Shown here piece by piece: positions 10,297 through 20,489 of a stretch of DNA of 64,000 nt. The notes below the pieces were generated by a model that did not search any database, was not told the DNA's origin, and saw nothing but the letters and a program-made list of their open reading frames with translations. Position numbers and translations under genes: made by a program. The DNA is from Bartonella tribocorum (GTDB lineage: Bacteria; Pseudomonadota; Alphaproteobacteria; Rhizobiales; Rhizobiaceae), in NCBI RefSeq assembly GCF_002778015.1, contig NZ_NJPP01000005.1, forward strand, positions 1 through 64,000, written 5' to 3'. Within the stretch, counting starts at the first letter, position 1. Each line of letters opens with the position of its first letter.

Positions 10297-10314
10297 ATCT
10301 CTTTTCACCCCCAG

Positions 10315-10716
10315 TTACACAACGGTATATCCAATAATCCAAATTGCAAAAGTAACAATGAGAGAAATAAACACTGTCGCCCAAGCAGTAACTGTTGCCT
10401 TTTCTTTCGCCAAAAGGCAAGGCTTTAAATCCCAAACAATGTGGCGAACACCACCAACCATGTGATGAACCCCTGCCAAAGTATAAAGAAACAAAATACA
10501 CAATCCAAACCAAGAACTATAAATCTCGTGAACTGTTCTAAATGTCTCCTCTCCACACGCAATAGCAATTAACCAAACAGCAAGAAAAGCCGTTCCAACA
10601 TAAAGGGCCATACCCGTAATGCGGTGCGCAATGGACATGGCCATCGTAATTGTCCAACGATAAATACTTATATGAGGGGAACGAGGGCGCTCTTTTATCC
10701 TAATTGTCTCTGTCAT
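10315..10716 (-). CDS. sdhC: Succinate dehydrogenase cytochrome b556 subunit SdhC
   Basis: A 133-residue, three-helix membrane subunit. It has the N-terminal RPRSPHISIYRW motif, SIAHRITG (quinone/heme site) and HHMVGGVRHIVWD with the heme-ligand His. The start ATG 10716 is preceded by an AGGAT site and matches the family N terminus; the longer frame to 10779 adds residues not seen in SdhC. It is the first gene of the sdhCDAB operon. Confidence 0.95.
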   Translation of the reverse strand: MTETIRIKERPRSPHISIYRWTITMAMSIAHRITGMALYVGTAFLAVWLIAIACGEETFRTVHEIYSSWFGLCILFLYTLAGVHHMVGGVRHIVWDLKPCLLAKEKATVTAWATVFISLIVTFAIWIIGYTVV

Positions 10717-11054
10717 AAAATATCCTGACCTGGTTTTTGCAACCGCAATAAACGAGAAAGTTCGCACAAAACGACTCAATACACCATCTCGTTTTCACTT
10801 GTTTGGCATCTCAAGATACCGATATCACAGGTCGGTTGTCTCAAATAACGGATTAAAGGTCACGCATAAAAAAACCGATTACTCTACGGATATGATCCGC
10901 AAACTCGCCTTAATCTAATACACTTTTATCTTCACGTCAAAGATCTAACATCTTTTCTCAAATATAAACAGACATTTTTTCAGACGATACTTATTCCGTG
11001 TGAGTACCTACGATATGTACAATGATATCCTGCACTTTACCCATTATTAAGAAT
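10717..11054. other. Non-coding region upstream of sdhC
   Basis: This should hold the sdhCDAB promoter (read leftwards). No gene is recognised, and I cannot point to a confident -35/-10 pair. The right end borders the rplS terminator. Confidence 0.5.
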
Positions 11055-11103
11055 AAAAAAGAGAAAAATTTGGAGAGGTTAAACATTTTTATGCCCCCTC
11101 CAA
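11055..11103 (-). terminator. Intrinsic terminator downstream of rplS
   Basis: Read on the minus strand, TTGGAG...CTCCAA arms (11070-11103) are followed by a T-rich run (A-rich on plus, 11051-11069). It lies 66 bases after the rplS stop and ends the rimM-trmD-rplS unit. Confidence 0.7.
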
Positions 11104-11168
11104 GCCTTTTAAAGGGCAAAATGAATCACGAAAGGGCATAAAAGCCGCTTTTACATAAAGTTTAACCG

Positions 11169-11618
11169 CTACAATTTTTGCTCAGCAACTTGCGTTTCAA
11201 CATCTGCGCTTACAGCGGTGGTTTCTACTTTTTCAATACCATTTTCACTCTTTTTTCGATAATCTCTCTTTTCAGCAATACGGGCAGCTTTACCCCTCAA
11301 ACCACGAAGATAATAGAGCTTTGCCCGACGCACTTTACCACGGCGCACCAGCTCAACAGCTTCAATCAAAGGGGAATAAACAGGAAAGACCCGCTCGACC
11401 CCTTCACCATAAGAAATCTTGCGGACTGTAAAGGTTTCATTCAATCCACCACCTGAACGCGCAATGCAAACCCCTTCATAAGCCTGAACACGCGTCCGCG
11501 TACCTTCCGTCACACGCACCATGACGCGGACTGTATCTCCTGGTTGAAAGGCTGGAAATTGGCGCTTTTCTTCAATTTTTGCACATTGTTCAGCTTCAAG
11601 CTGTGCGATAATATTCAT
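11169..11618 (-). CDS. rplS: 50S ribosomal protein L19
   Basis: A 149-residue L19, a large-subunit protein at the 30S-50S interface. Family motifs include the N-terminal [54 protein letters not shown] and the [18 protein letters not shown] tail. The start at 11618 is chosen because AAGGA lies six bases upstream and it matches the family; the frame is open to 11633. The C-terminal extension of about 30 residues (ending in [10 protein letters not shown]) is common in Rhizobiales. Confidence 0.95.
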   Translation of the reverse strand: MNIIAQLEAEQCAKIEEKRQFPAFQPGDTVRVMVRVTEGTRTRVQAYEGVCIARSGGGLNETFTVRKISYGEGVERVFPVYSPLIEAVELVRRGKVRRAKLYYLRGLRGKAARIAEKRDYRKKSENGIEKVETTAVSADVETQVAEQKL

Positions 11619-11831
11619 CTTTTTATCCTTCATGTTCTTTATCGAACAGTCAGAGCGCTCAACTCTTGCCTCAAAAAGCCTTGTACTACGAATAAGATGC
11701 TCTTTAGGCTATGCCTTACACAGGAGCGAATACACCATTCCTTCATTTTAATTTTGGAATCACAGAAAACCTTTTATTAAAAACTCTCTCAATCAAAGAG
11801 AACCATGCAATACACCACCTTATCCTATGAA

Positions 11832-12530
11832 TCAAGTTTTCTGACGATTTTTATCATAACGCGCATAAAGATCAGGGCGGCGTTGACGTGTTAACAACTC
11901 GGCTTGGCTTTGACGCCAATCTGCAATCGCTTTGTGATGACCTGAGGTTAACACAGACGGAATCTCTCGTCCTTCGAAAAGAGAAGGGCGCGTGTATTGC
12001 GGATATTCCAGTAAACCATTTTCAAAACTTTCACACTTTGCAGAAGCTTTATTGCCCATCACACCAGGGAGAAGACGTATAATAGCATCTAAAATAACCA
12101 GTGCAGCGGTTTCACCCCCTGAAAGAATATAATCACCAATAGAAACCTCTTCTAATTCCCGTGCTTCTATGATACGCTCATCAACGCCTTCAAAACGTCC
12201 ACAAACCAATGTTATGCCTGGATCATCAGCCAAACGACGCGCATAAGCTTGATCAAAAGGGCGCCCCCGTGGACTCATCAATAATCTTGGCGAATCCTGT
12301 GGACAATGATCAAGCGCAGCTGCCAATACATCGGCCCGCATCACCATACCAGCCCCCCCACCAGCGGGTGTATCATCAACGCTATGGTGTTTATCCAAAG
12401 CAAAATCTCTAATCTGCACTGTCTCCAGTGACCAAACTCCGCGTTCTAAAGCTTGCCCTGCTAAAGAATACCCTAAAAAACCAGGAAACATTTCAGGATA
12501 AAGAGTTAAAACACGTGCCTGAAACTTCAT
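11832..12530 (-). CDS. trmD: tRNA (guanine-37-N1)-methyltransferase
   Basis: A 232-residue SPOUT enzyme that methylates G37 of tRNAs reading CNN/GGN codons and prevents frameshifting. Motifs are [26 protein letters not shown] and the trefoil-knot segment [15 protein letters not shown], with LLPGVMGN after it. It lies between rimM (349-base gap) and rplS (213-base gap), the conserved order. The gaps are wider than in most proteobacteria. Confidence 0.96.
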   Translation of the reverse strand: MKFQARVLTLYPEMFPGFLGYSLAGQALERGVWSLETVQIRDFALDKHHSVDDTPAGGGAGMVMRADVLAAALDHCPQDSPRLLMSPRGRPFDQAYARRLADDPGITLVCGRFEGVDERIIEARELEEVSIGDYILSGGETAALVILDAIIRLLPGVMGNKASAKCESFENGLLEYPQYTRPSLFEGREIPSVLTSGHHKAIADWRQSQAELLTRQRRPDLYARYDKNRQKT

Positions 12531-12879
12531 TTTTATTTTTCATCCTCATTTTATTCAACAAACTTTTAGCCAAATTCTTAAACAGACTTTTAGCAAAAAT
12601 AGCGCAAACCAGATCTTATAACGCTATAGCGTTAAATGTAGATCTCTTCTTATCTGCTCACTGCAGCCCTATTCGATACGATCCCTCTCTTCAATACTTA
12701 CACTTTAAAATACAAACCATCACTTGCACGCCCCCTCTAAAAATTTGGGAATATCTCGAAATAAAATGCTATCACATCTTCTCAAAAGCGTATTTTTTTA
12801 TATTTTCCACTTTATTATTGATGAAATTCAGTGGTTATTTTTTACCTTCACCTTGTATTTTTAAATTTAAGCCATTTCC
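12531..12879. other. 349-base gap between rimM and trmD
   Basis: No coding sequence is recognised. A perfect 14-base palindrome (AACGCTATAGCGTT, 12620-12633) lies between two AGATCT sites. Otherwise the segment is plain AT-rich sequence. Confidence 0.5.
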
Positions 12880-13425
12880 TTATAGATCATTTTCTTCCTC
12901 ATCGCTAAGGCCAGCAGCTATGGGATTAACAATAAGAAAACCAGAATCGATACAAATTTCTGGTACCGCCACCTTACTAAAGGGAATCAGCACTCTCTTG
13001 CTTGTATTCAAACGTATTTCAAGCAAATCACCAGCTCCGAAATTATAAAAACCACACACTTCACCCAAGATTTTTCCCCCACATTCTTGAACATGCAACC
13101 CTATTAAATCAACTTGATAAAACTCATCCTCCATCAAATCATCAATCAATTGATCACGCATTACATAAAGACGAATCCCTTTTAAAGACTGAGCAGCATT
13201 ACGATCTTCTATTCCTTTAAAATGGACAATTGCATTATTTTTTTGTGTGCGAAGAGTTACAATTTCATAAGAACGCCCCATATCATCATAAAGGGTCACA
13301 TAAGACTTGAAACGCTGTGGCTTGGCACTTAAAATTTTAACAAAAACATCTCCTCGTATACCATGGGGCATACCAATAATGGCAAGATAGACTTTATTTT
13401 TAAGCTTTTCTTTATTATACTTCAT
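12880..13425 (-). CDS. rimM: 16S rRNA processing protein RimM
   Basis: A 181-residue 30S maturation factor. The N-terminal RimM domain begins YLAIIGMPHGIRGDVFVK. The C-terminal PRC-barrel domain shows DEFYQVDLIGLHV, LGEVCGFYNFGAGDLLEI and LIPFSKVAVPEICIDSGF. It acts on S19 and the 16S head during assembly. It is the first gene of the rimM-trmD-rplS group; rpsP, its usual upstream partner, is about 20 kb away on the same strand. Confidence 0.94.
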   Translation of the reverse strand: MKYNKEKLKNKVYLAIIGMPHGIRGDVFVKILSAKPQRFKSYVTLYDDMGRSYEIVTLRTQKNNAIVHFKGIEDRNAAQSLKGIRLYVMRDQLIDDLMEDEFYQVDLIGLHVQECGGKILGEVCGFYNFGAGDLLEIRLNTSKRVLIPFSKVAVPEICIDSGFLIVNPIAAGLSDEEENDL

Positions 13426-13556
13426 GCAAAAACATTATCTCTCAAAAATGAACCTTCAATCTTAATCATTTCTATTCAATCTTGTTGCCATATGAAACAA
13501 TCTTCCCAAAAGACCTTTCTTGGTAACAAAAACAAATTAATAAAGGAGAAAGTCTT

Positions 13557-14378
13557 ATGGCAAATATTATGCTATTTTACAAAGATGTCACACCCATCAA
13601 CAAAGTTTCCCATAAAAGTCTAAAATTTGCGCCGCCAAGTGATATGTCTTTTGCTAAAGATACGCACTGGGTTCCCTTAGCAAGTACTGAATATTTTCAA
13701 GCGGCACTAGACTATCCTATTTTGTTTATGTGCGCAGAAGATGAACAAAAAAAGCGGCACTATACATCCGCCGCTCTTGTTGGTCTTTCTAACGATGAAA
13801 ATGACTATATCACCTCTGATAAAAGTTGGAAAAACAATACTTATGTTCCAGCTTTTGTCCGCCGCTACCCTTTTGTTTTGGCACAAATTAGCAATGAAAA
13901 AGAACTTTCTGTTTGCTTTGATCAGCAGTCTGGAATGTTTAATGAAGTTTCAGGAACAGAACTTTTTAATTCCGATGGCTCTATTTCTCCTTTTATGGAA
14001 GAACGTATTCGTTTTCTTGAAAGTTTTAAAATCGCTATGGAGAAAACCTCTGAATTTATTGATGCTCTTGTGGAAATGGATCTTCTCAGTCAAAAATCAA
14101 TCAATGTGAAAAATGATCAAGGTCTCTCAGCACAATTAGAAAATTTTTGGGTTGTTGACGAAGAAAATTTGAATAAACTCTCAGCAAGCCAACTTGCCAA
14201 GCTTCATAAAAATGGTTTTTTAGGATTAATTTTTGCGCATTTGATGTCAACGCATAATCTTTTAAAAATACTCTCTCTCAAAGGTGAAAAGCAACTTATC
14301 AATCGTGAAGAGCAATCCGAAAAAAAGAATACTTACTCTAGCGATGAAAAATCTAAAAAGAAAGAAACCCTCAACTAA
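13557..14378 (+). CDS. SapC family protein
   Basis: A 273-residue protein matching the SapC family (PF07277): MLFYKDVTPINKVSHKSL, HWVPLASTEYFQAALDYPI, an AALVG segment and YVPAFVRRYPFVLA. The family was named for resemblance to S-layer proteins of Campylobacter, but its biochemical role in Alphaproteobacteria is not established. There is no signal peptide or membrane helix. The C-terminal 20 residues are highly charged (Ser, Glu, Lys). A strong AAAGGAG site precedes the ATG. xerC begins four bases after its stop, so the two are probably co-transcribed. Confidence 0.82.
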   Translation: MANIMLFYKDVTPINKVSHKSLKFAPPSDMSFAKDTHWVPLASTEYFQAALDYPILFMCAEDEQKKRHYTSAALVGLSNDENDYITSDKSWKNNTYVPAFVRRYPFVLAQISNEKELSVCFDQQSGMFNEVSGTELFNSDGSISPFMEERIRFLESFKIAMEKTSEFIDALVEMDLLSQKSINVKNDQGLSAQLENFWVVDEENLNKLSASQLAKLHKNGFLGLIFAHLMSTHNLLKILSLKGEKQLINREEQSEKKNTYSSDEKSKKKETLN

Positions 14379-14381
14379 ATA

Positions 14382-15350
14382 ATGCCTATAAAAAATGATA
14401 AGAGAAAAGATGAAAATAGTCCGCTTATTCCAGCAGACCATGCGGTTTTAACCGCAAGGAAAAACTGGTTAGAGTGTCTCGTAAAAACACGTCGTATGTC
14501 CGCACAAACAGCGCAAGCCTATGAGCGTGATACGCGGCAATTTTTGTCTTTTCTCTGTCAACACTTCAATAAAGCCCCAACCCTTAAAGATCTTGCTCAT
14601 TTACGCGTCAGTGACTTGCGTGCTTATCTTGCTTATCGGCGTACAAACAATGTCAGTGCACGCTCTTTAAGCCGCGGTATAGCGGGCATTCGTTCTTTTT
14701 TCAAATACCTATCTCGCGAAGGAATCGTCAATATTCCGGCGGCTCAACTGATCAAAAGCCCCAAACATCCAAAATCGCTCCCAAAGCCTTTAGCGATAAA
14801 ATCGGCCCTCCACGTCGTTAAACAAGAAAATCAGCTGGAAAACGAACTTTGGATTAACGCTCGTAATGCGGCTGTCCTTATGCTTCTCTATGGCTGTGGA
14901 ATGCGAATATCTGAAGCCTTAAGCCTCACCCCAGAACAATTTTCTAATCCGGAACAAACAAGTTTATTCATAACAGGAAAAGGGGGAAAAACACGCCTTG
15001 TTCCTCTTATTAAAATTGTTTACGAAGCTGTCCAAAATTATCTCAAATGTTGCCCATATCCTTTAATAGAAAAACAACCTCTCTTTCGTGGTGCACGAGG
15101 GGGGCCCTTACAGCCCGCTATTATTCAGAAAACTGTCCGCAACTTACGGACAAGTCTCGGGTTACCAGAAACGGCCACCCCTCATACACTACGCCATTCT
15201 TTTGCCACCCATCTTTTATCACGGGGGGGAGATTTGCGAACAATTCAAGAGCTTCTTGGGCACGCTAGTCTCTCCACCACACAAACCTATACCCATGTCG
15301 ATACAGATCGTTTGTTGGAAATTTATCAAAAAGCCCATCCTCGTTCTTAA
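14382..15350 (+). CDS. xerC: Site-specific tyrosine recombinase XerC
   Basis: A 322-residue tyrosine recombinase. The N-terminal SAM-like core-binding domain (WLECLVKTRRMSAQTAQAY) is followed by the catalytic domain. Catalytic residues are visible: Arg in LLYGCGMRISEAL, Lys in ITGKGGKTRLVPL, the HxxR box in TPHTLRHSFATHLLSRG, then LLGHASLSTTQTYTHV with the nucleophilic Tyr. XerC with XerD resolves chromosome dimers at dif. It is intact, unlike the phage-type integrase fossils in the window, and its N terminus is quite different from theirs. Confidence 0.92.
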   Translation: MPIKNDKRKDENSPLIPADHAVLTARKNWLECLVKTRRMSAQTAQAYERDTRQFLSFLCQHFNKAPTLKDLAHLRVSDLRAYLAYRRTNNVSARSLSRGIAGIRSFFKYLSREGIVNIPAAQLIKSPKHPKSLPKPLAIKSALHVVKQENQLENELWINARNAAVLMLLYGCGMRISEALSLTPEQFSNPEQTSLFITGKGGKTRLVPLIKIVYEAVQNYLKCCPYPLIEKQPLFRGARGGPLQPAIIQKTVRNLRTSLGLPETATPHTLRHSFATHLLSRGGDLRTIQELLGHASLSTTQTYTHVDTDRLLEIYQKAHPRS

Positions 15351-15369
15351 AAACGTCTCATCACAAAAA

Positions 15370-15642
15370 TTAAAGTTTTTCAACCTCAAGTGCCAAAGCA
15401 TGGACACAAGTAGCCAGCTCTTCTTGTAAAACTTGATAAATCGCTCGATGAATTTCTACGCGCGTCATATTAGAAAAAGAAGAAGATAAAATTTTCACTC
15501 GAAAATGTGTTTCTCCTTTACCATCAAAAGCATGTTCATTATGCGGGTGCCCCTCATGAAGATGACTCTCGTTAATCACTTTAAGTTTTTGGGGATGAAA
15601 AGCATCTTGAAGCTTTCTCTTGATTATTGTTTCTATAGACAT
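15370..15642 (-). CDS. BolA family protein
   Basis: A 90-residue protein of the BolA family: IETIIKRKLQDAF, VINESHLHEGHP with the conserved His, ETHFRVKILSSSFSNMTRVE and HRAIYQVLQEEL. BolA proteins partner with monothiol glutaredoxins in iron-sulfur handling and affect cell shape. It is divergent from the J-domain gene and convergent with xerC. The bolA / J-protein / cobS / cobT neighbourhood is typical of Rhizobiales. Confidence 0.9.
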   Translation of the reverse strand: MSIETIIKRKLQDAFHPQKLKVINESHLHEGHPHNEHAFDGKGETHFRVKILSSSFSNMTRVEIHRAIYQVLQEELATCVHALALEVEKL

Positions 15643-15767
15643 TTTTCATTCCTTAACAAAATAAAAGTGCAAAAATACACCTTTTTCATCATCAAATTCA
15701 ATGTGAAAACAAATTTTTCAAAAGTCAATTCTTGTAAAATTAATCAATTTTGCATAAAATCAAGAAT

Positions 15768-16388
15768 ATGACAATCACATCTAAATTATTCGATTCAATT
15801 CGCATAAGCTCAAATAAAAAACAAAAATCTGAGCCAGAGGCGCAACAGTGTCAGTGGGAAGGCTGTGAAAAGACAGGAACTCATAGGGCGCCCGCAGGTC
15901 GAAATCACGAAGGACAATATCTACATTTTTGTATTGAGCATGTGCGTGCTTATAATAAGAATTTTAATTACTTCTCTGGTCTTAGCAATCAAGATATCGC
16001 AAAATTCCAAAAGGATGCTATCACAGGACACCGCCCAACGTGGCCGACAGATCTTAGCAATGGTACATCGAAAAAAACAGCCTCTAACTATGCAAAGATT
16101 CGCTCTGGAACAGCGACCTATCAAAATCGTATGCGTGATCCTTTTACACTTTTTACTGAGCGGCATTCAAAAAATAATTTCTCACGAAAATTAAAGCCCT
16201 TAGAAGCAAAAGCTTTTGATACACTGGGATTACAAGCAAATGCTTCAGCAGAAGATATCAAAATGAAATATAAAGAGTTGGTAAAAAAACACCATCCTGA
16301 TTCCAATGGGGGTAATCGCGCTTCAGAAGAGCGCTTTCGCGATGTTTTGCATGCTTATAATTTGCTCAAAAAATCTGGTTTGTGCTAA
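15768..16388 (+). CDS. J-domain (DnaJ-like) protein
   Basis: A 206-residue protein with a C-terminal J domain (about 145-203): ALDTLGL-type start, YKELVKKHHPDSNGG with the essential HPD, and ERFRDVLHAYNLLKK. The N-terminal half carries a small Cys/His region (CQWEGCEKTGTHRAP, FCIEHVRAYNKNF) typical of the Rhizobiales protein next to bolA. It probably stimulates an Hsp70, client unknown. ATG 15768 is preferred over 15750 because it matches the family N terminus; no strong ribosome-binding site is seen. Confidence 0.87.
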   Translation: MTITSKLFDSIRISSNKKQKSEPEAQQCQWEGCEKTGTHRAPAGRNHEGQYLHFCIEHVRAYNKNFNYFSGLSNQDIAKFQKDAITGHRPTWPTDLSNGTSKKTASNYAKIRSGTATYQNRMRDPFTLFTERHSKNNFSRKLKPLEAKAFDTLGLQANASAEDIKMKYKELVKKHHPDSNGGNRASEERFRDVLHAYNLLKKSGLC

Positions 16389-16588
16389 AAACGCACGCTT
16401 ATATGAATCCATTCTCATTGAGACCATTACTCTTTGCATAGAATATTTTTTTGTAAAATAGTATAGAATACGTGAAAACGATCTTTCTTCTTCTCTAAGG
16501 TTCTCGTTATAGAGCATTGCATAAATGCTCTAACTCTTGTATCGTTTTCTCATGAGATAAATAGCGTCCTTTCCCTTCCAGAAACATC

Positions 16589-17569
16589 ATGACAAATCTT
16601 ACCGTTGAAAATTTGCCCGATATTACACTTTGCGCTCGCGATCTATTTCATATTGAAACAGATATGAAAATCCCTGCTTTTAGCACAAAAAGCCCCCATG
16701 TTCCGGATATCGATCCCGATTATCTTTTTGATACGCAAACAACTTTAGCGATTCTCGCAGGCTTTACCTTTAACCGCCGAGTAATGATTTCCGGCTATCA
16801 CGGAACAGGGAAATCAACACATATCGAACAAGTTGCAGCCCGTCTTAACTGGCCTTGTCTTCGCATTAATCTCGATAGTCATGTAAGCCGTATCGATCTT
16901 GTAGGAAAAGATGCTATCGTTTTAAAAGATGGCTTGCAAATCACTGAATTTAAAGAGGGTATTTTGCCGTGGGCTTATCAAAATAATATTGCTCTTGTTT
17001 TCGATGAATATGATGCGGGGCGTCCCGATGTTATGTTCGTCATCCAACGTGTTCTTGAAACTTCTGGAAAACTAAGCTTACTTGATCAAAGCCGTGTTAT
17101 CTCTCCTCATCCAGCATTTCGTCTTTTTGCAACAGCCAATACCATTGGTCTTGGCGATACAACAGGGCTTTATCATGGCACCCAACAGATCAATCAAGCT
17201 CAAATGGACCGCTGGTCTATTGTTACGATACTCAATTATTTACCCCATGATAAAGAGGTTGATATTGTTTGTTCAAAGGTCAAATCTTTTCAAACGGCTG
17301 AGGGAAAAAAGACAATTTCACAAATGGTTCACGTTGCTGATATGGTTCGCCAAGCCTTTATTAATGGGGACCTTTCAACAGTCATGAGCCCGCGGACTGT
17401 TATTACTTGGGCAGAAAACACCACAATTTTTCAAGATGTTGGCCTTGCCTTCCGGTTAACCTTTCTCAATAAATGTGATGAACTTGAACGTCCCACTGTC
17501 GCAGAATTTTATCAACGCGCCTTTGAACAAGAGCTTCCAGAATCACTCATACAGGGTGTCTTGTCTTAA
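16589..17569 (+). CDS. cobS: Cobaltochelatase-type AAA+ subunit CobS
   Basis: A 326-residue AAA+ ATPase. Walker A is [13 protein letters not shown] (about 72-79), Walker B is [16 protein letters not shown], and sensor motifs lie in [13 protein letters not shown] with arginine-finger segments near MDRW. In aerobic cobalamin synthesis CobS and CobT form the chaperone-like ring that drives cobalt insertion by CobN. cobT follows after six bases, as in other Rhizobiales. No other cobalamin gene is in the window, so the role here may differ. Confidence 0.92.
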   Translation: MTNLTVENLPDITLCARDLFHIETDMKIPAFSTKSPHVPDIDPDYLFDTQTTLAILAGFTFNRRVMISGYHGTGKSTHIEQVAARLNWPCLRINLDSHVSRIDLVGKDAIVLKDGLQITEFKEGILPWAYQNNIALVFDEYDAGRPDVMFVIQRVLETSGKLSLLDQSRVISPHPAFRLFATANTIGLGDTTGLYHGTQQINQAQMDRWSIVTILNYLPHDKEVDIVCSKVKSFQTAEGKKTISQMVHVADMVRQAFINGDLSTVMSPRTVITWAENTTIFQDVGLAFRLTFLNKCDELERPTVAEFYQRAFEQELPESLIQGVLS

Positions 17570-17575
17570 AGGAAT

Positions 17576-19513
17576 ATGTCAATTATGGCGATCGACCCTG
17601 ACGACAACAGCAAAAATCAAACAAATAATCCTCCCCCCAATACGCTTAATCATGAAGCGTTTAAGAAAGCTCTTTCCACCTGTATGCGTGCCATTGCTGG
17701 TACATCTAAGCTAGAAGTTTCCTTTAGTCCCAACAGACCATCTTTGAGCGAAAATTATGCACGTCTACCAGAATTACCACAACGCGCAACAGATCAAGAT
17801 ATCACGATTACCCGCGGATTAGGGGATTCCATGGCTCTGCGCAAAGCATGGCATGATAACCGCATTCACATGCAATTTGCTCCGCCAGAATCAGAAGCAC
17901 GTGCTGTCTTTGATGCTCTTGAACAAACACGTGTTGAAGCAATCGGTACTTTAGCCATGGAGGGGATTGCGAAAAACCTTGATGTCATGCTCGCCGATAA
18001 ATACAAAAGAGCCCATTATGAAAAAATAAGCAATCAAAGCGAAGCCCCTATCCAAGAAGCGATAGCACTTTTATTGCGTGAAAAAATAACAAAGCGCGCA
18101 ACCCCAAAAGAAGCAGGTCCCGTCTTAGAATTATGGCGCAAAGAACTTGAACAAAAAGCTGCAACAGGGCTTGATGAACTCACACATCATATTTACAATC
18201 AACAAGCTTTTGCACAGATCGTTCGCCAAATGCTTGCGACACTCAAAATGACAGTGCAACAGAATGAACCTTACGACAGTGAAAACAATAAAAAATTAAA
18301 AAACGCCTGTGAACCTCAAGACCAAGCAGCCGAAGAAGAAAGTAAAAACAAAAAACATACTCAAAGTGAAGAACAAACGAGCACTGAACAAGAAAGTGAT
18401 GTGCAAGACGAAGGAAAAACACAAGCAACACAAACAAACGACAATGATCAAGCTGACGGCGAGCAAAAAAATGAACCTTGGCAAGAAAAGCCGAGCAAAC
18501 CCAAACGTCTTTTTGCCGATTCGGAACAAATGGAAAAACTTGGGAATTATAAAATATTTACGCGTCAATTTGATGAAATTTTGGAAGCAACTGATTTTTG
18601 TTCTGAAAACGAGTTAGATCACTTACGCCGTTATCTTGATAAGCAAACCAATCATCTTCAAAACATTGTTGGACGTTTAGCCAACCGTCTCCAACGCCGC
18701 CTTATGGCACAACAAAATCGCAACTGGACCTTTGACCTTGAAGAAGGATATCTTGATACAGCACGGCTTCCACGTCTGATTATTGATCCCATGCAACCCC
18801 TTTCTTTTAAAATGGAAAGCAACACCCAATTTCGGGACACAGTTGTTTCACTCCTTATTGATAATTCTGGTTCAATGCGCGGACGCCCCATTAGCGTTGC
18901 CGCAAGTTGTGCTGATATTTTGGCACAAACGCTTGAACGTTGCGGTGTCAAAGTTGAAATTTTAGGTTTTACCACCAAAACTTGGAAAGGAGGGAAATCA
19001 CGCGAAAAATGGCTCGAGCAACATAAGCCTCATCATCCTGGCCGCCTTAATGATTTATGTCATATCATCTATAAAAGTGCCGATATGCCATGGCGTCGAG
19101 CACGGCGCAATCTAGGTTTGATGATGCAAGAAGGATTATTAAAAGAAAATATCGACGCAGAAGCTTTAATTTGGGCGCATCAACGCCTTTTATCACGGTG
19201 TGAACAACGTCGTATTCTCATGGTCATTTCGGATGGTGCCCCTGTTGACGATTCCACACTATCGGTCAACTCTAGCAATTATCTAGAAAAACATCTACGT
19301 GCAGTGATTCAGGAAATCCAAACACATTCCCCTGTTGAGCTCATTGCCATTGGAATTGGTCATGACGTCACACGTTATTATCAACGTGCTGTAACCATTA
19401 TGAATGCTGAAGAACTCGCCGACGCCATAACAAAACAATTAGAAGCACTTTTTAGTGATAAAATACCTCAAATTTATAAGAAAAAAACCCGCCTTAGACC
19501 AGCAGTACATTAA
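17576..19513 (+). CDS. cobT: Cobaltochelatase-type VWA subunit CobT
   Basis: A 645-residue protein with an N-terminal helical domain, a long acidic low-complexity linker (about residues 225-305, rich in Glu, Gln, Lys, Asn) and a C-terminal von Willebrand A domain. The MIDAS motif is [14 protein letters not shown] (DxSxS), with further metal-site segments near [16 protein letters not shown]. CobT partners CobS in the ATP-dependent part of cobaltochelatase. The reading frame is intact. The start at 17576 follows AAAGGA closely; an ATG at 17585 is an alternative. An integrase-type leader begins within a few bases of the stop. Confidence 0.92.
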   Translation: MSIMAIDPDDNSKNQTNNPPPNTLNHEAFKKALSTCMRAIAGTSKLEVSFSPNRPSLSENYARLPELPQRATDQDITITRGLGDSMALRKAWHDNRIHMQFAPPESEARAVFDALEQTRVEAIGTLAMEGIAKNLDVMLADKYKRAHYEKISNQSEAPIQEAIALLLREKITKRATPKEAGPVLELWRKELEQKAATGLDELTHHIYNQQAFAQIVRQMLATLKMTVQQNEPYDSENNKKLKNACEPQDQAAEEESKNKKHTQSEEQTSTEQESDVQDEGKTQATQTNDNDQADGEQKNEPWQEKPSKPKRLFADSEQMEKLGNYKIFTRQFDEILEATDFCSENELDHLRRYLDKQTNHLQNIVGRLANRLQRRLMAQQNRNWTFDLEEGYLDTARLPRLIIDPMQPLSFKMESNTQFRDTVVSLLIDNSGSMRGRPISVAASCADILAQTLERCGVKVEILGFTTKTWKGGKSREKWLEQHKPHHPGRLNDLCHIIYKSADMPWRRARRNLGLMMQEGLLKENIDAEALIWAHQRLLSRCEQRRILMVISDGAPVDDSTLSVNSSNYLEKHLRAVIQEIQTHSPVELIAIGIGHDVTRYYQRAVTIMNAEELADAITKQLEALFSDKIPQIYKKKTRLRPAVH

Positions 19514-19515
19514 TT

Positions 19516-19660
19516 TATAATGATAATCTAGTGTTTTTCAACTTAAATGAGGTCCCTGCACACCATAAGATTCCTTCGTTTTAAATCTATCCCCCGTTGA
19601 ATCAATCAAAACTACTTTTTTGCACATGGCAAGCGATACTGGAAAACATAATCCTATTTT
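19516..19660 (+). pseudogene. Integrase leader remnant right after cobT (copy C)
   Basis: Starting at TTTATAATGATAATC, this segment matches the leader of the integrase repeat: AAATGAGG...CCTTCGTTTTAAATCT in place of the hairpin, then TTGAATCAATCAAAAC and a GCAAGCGA-like end. No coding part is recognisable beyond about 19660. Confidence 0.6.
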
Positions 19661-19689
19661 AAAGAAACATTTCAGCTTATTTCCAAGCT

Positions 19690-20010
19690 TATTTCACAAA
19701 AACGCCAAAGCACCCATAAACGATATTAGGTGTAAAATCCATTAAGTATCACCATCTTTACGCTTCATAAAAAAGAAAACCGATACAATCATTATGCTTG
19801 TTTCTCCCGATATCGCAACAAACCTTAGCATTTGAGATGATTCATTTAAGAGGCATTTTTGTCTTTTCTTTAATGTTTATGTTTTTTCATCGACACGATC
19901 TTCCCCAGTTGTCATATGCAAGAGAAATACTTTTGATTGAGGCAATATATAAAGAGATTAAAACGAAAGGTCTTTACGATATAAGGCTTTCATTCAACAT
20001 ATAAAAAATG
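19690..20010 (-). pseudogene. Integrase N-terminal remnant, inverted (copy C')
   Basis: Read on the minus strand, the leader lies near 20010-19930 (ATGTTGAATGAAAG...TATCGTAAAG...). A MPLK/GMNHL-like start near 19850 and pieces of the N-terminal arm domain follow, ending near 19690 (a segment equivalent to LLHKRKDGG on the minus strand around 19760). It faces copy C, giving a convergent pair. Stops and gaps are present throughout. Confidence 0.55.
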
Positions 20011-20489
20011 AAATATTCTTATTAAATTAATGTGTTACATAAAATATAATCCAACACAATCACCTTTATCTATGCAAATAGCTTTATTCTCCAGCTCTTA
20101 ATATTTTGACATAAATCAACACATTGATAGCCACACACGACAATTTCTTTTATATTAAAACTACTCATAAAAACGTATTTTGCATCCTTTCAAAGGGCAT
20201 TTACCCGCATGCCGCCCTTTCTTATGAAACACAAAGAATGGCTTTGATTAAATTTAATATAAGAAAATTTACAATACGCGAAGATGATTATATGCAGCTT
20301 TCTTACGTTGCAAAATGATGAATTATCATCACAAATTCAATAAGTTAGTAACACATAACTGAAGTTTCTTTTACATCAATGTAGTTTATAAGGAGGTGTT
20401 TTTAACCTCTTTCAAATAGCGTTTATTCACCCGTTTTTTTATGAAAGCGCAAATAAATAATTTTTATGGCTTCCCATACCGTAAGTCCA
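20011..20489. other. Gene-free stretch between integrase remnant and methylase remnant
   Basis: Only short AT-rich open frames without recognisable similarity occur. A small inverted repeat (GAGGT...ACCTC near 20392-20412) is visible, but it follows no gene. Confidence 0.45.

Noticed and set aside
18243-18617. Overlapping open frames inside the acidic linker of cobT
   Set aside because: Low-complexity Lys/Glu codons leave the other frames open by composition. CobT is intact in its own frame.
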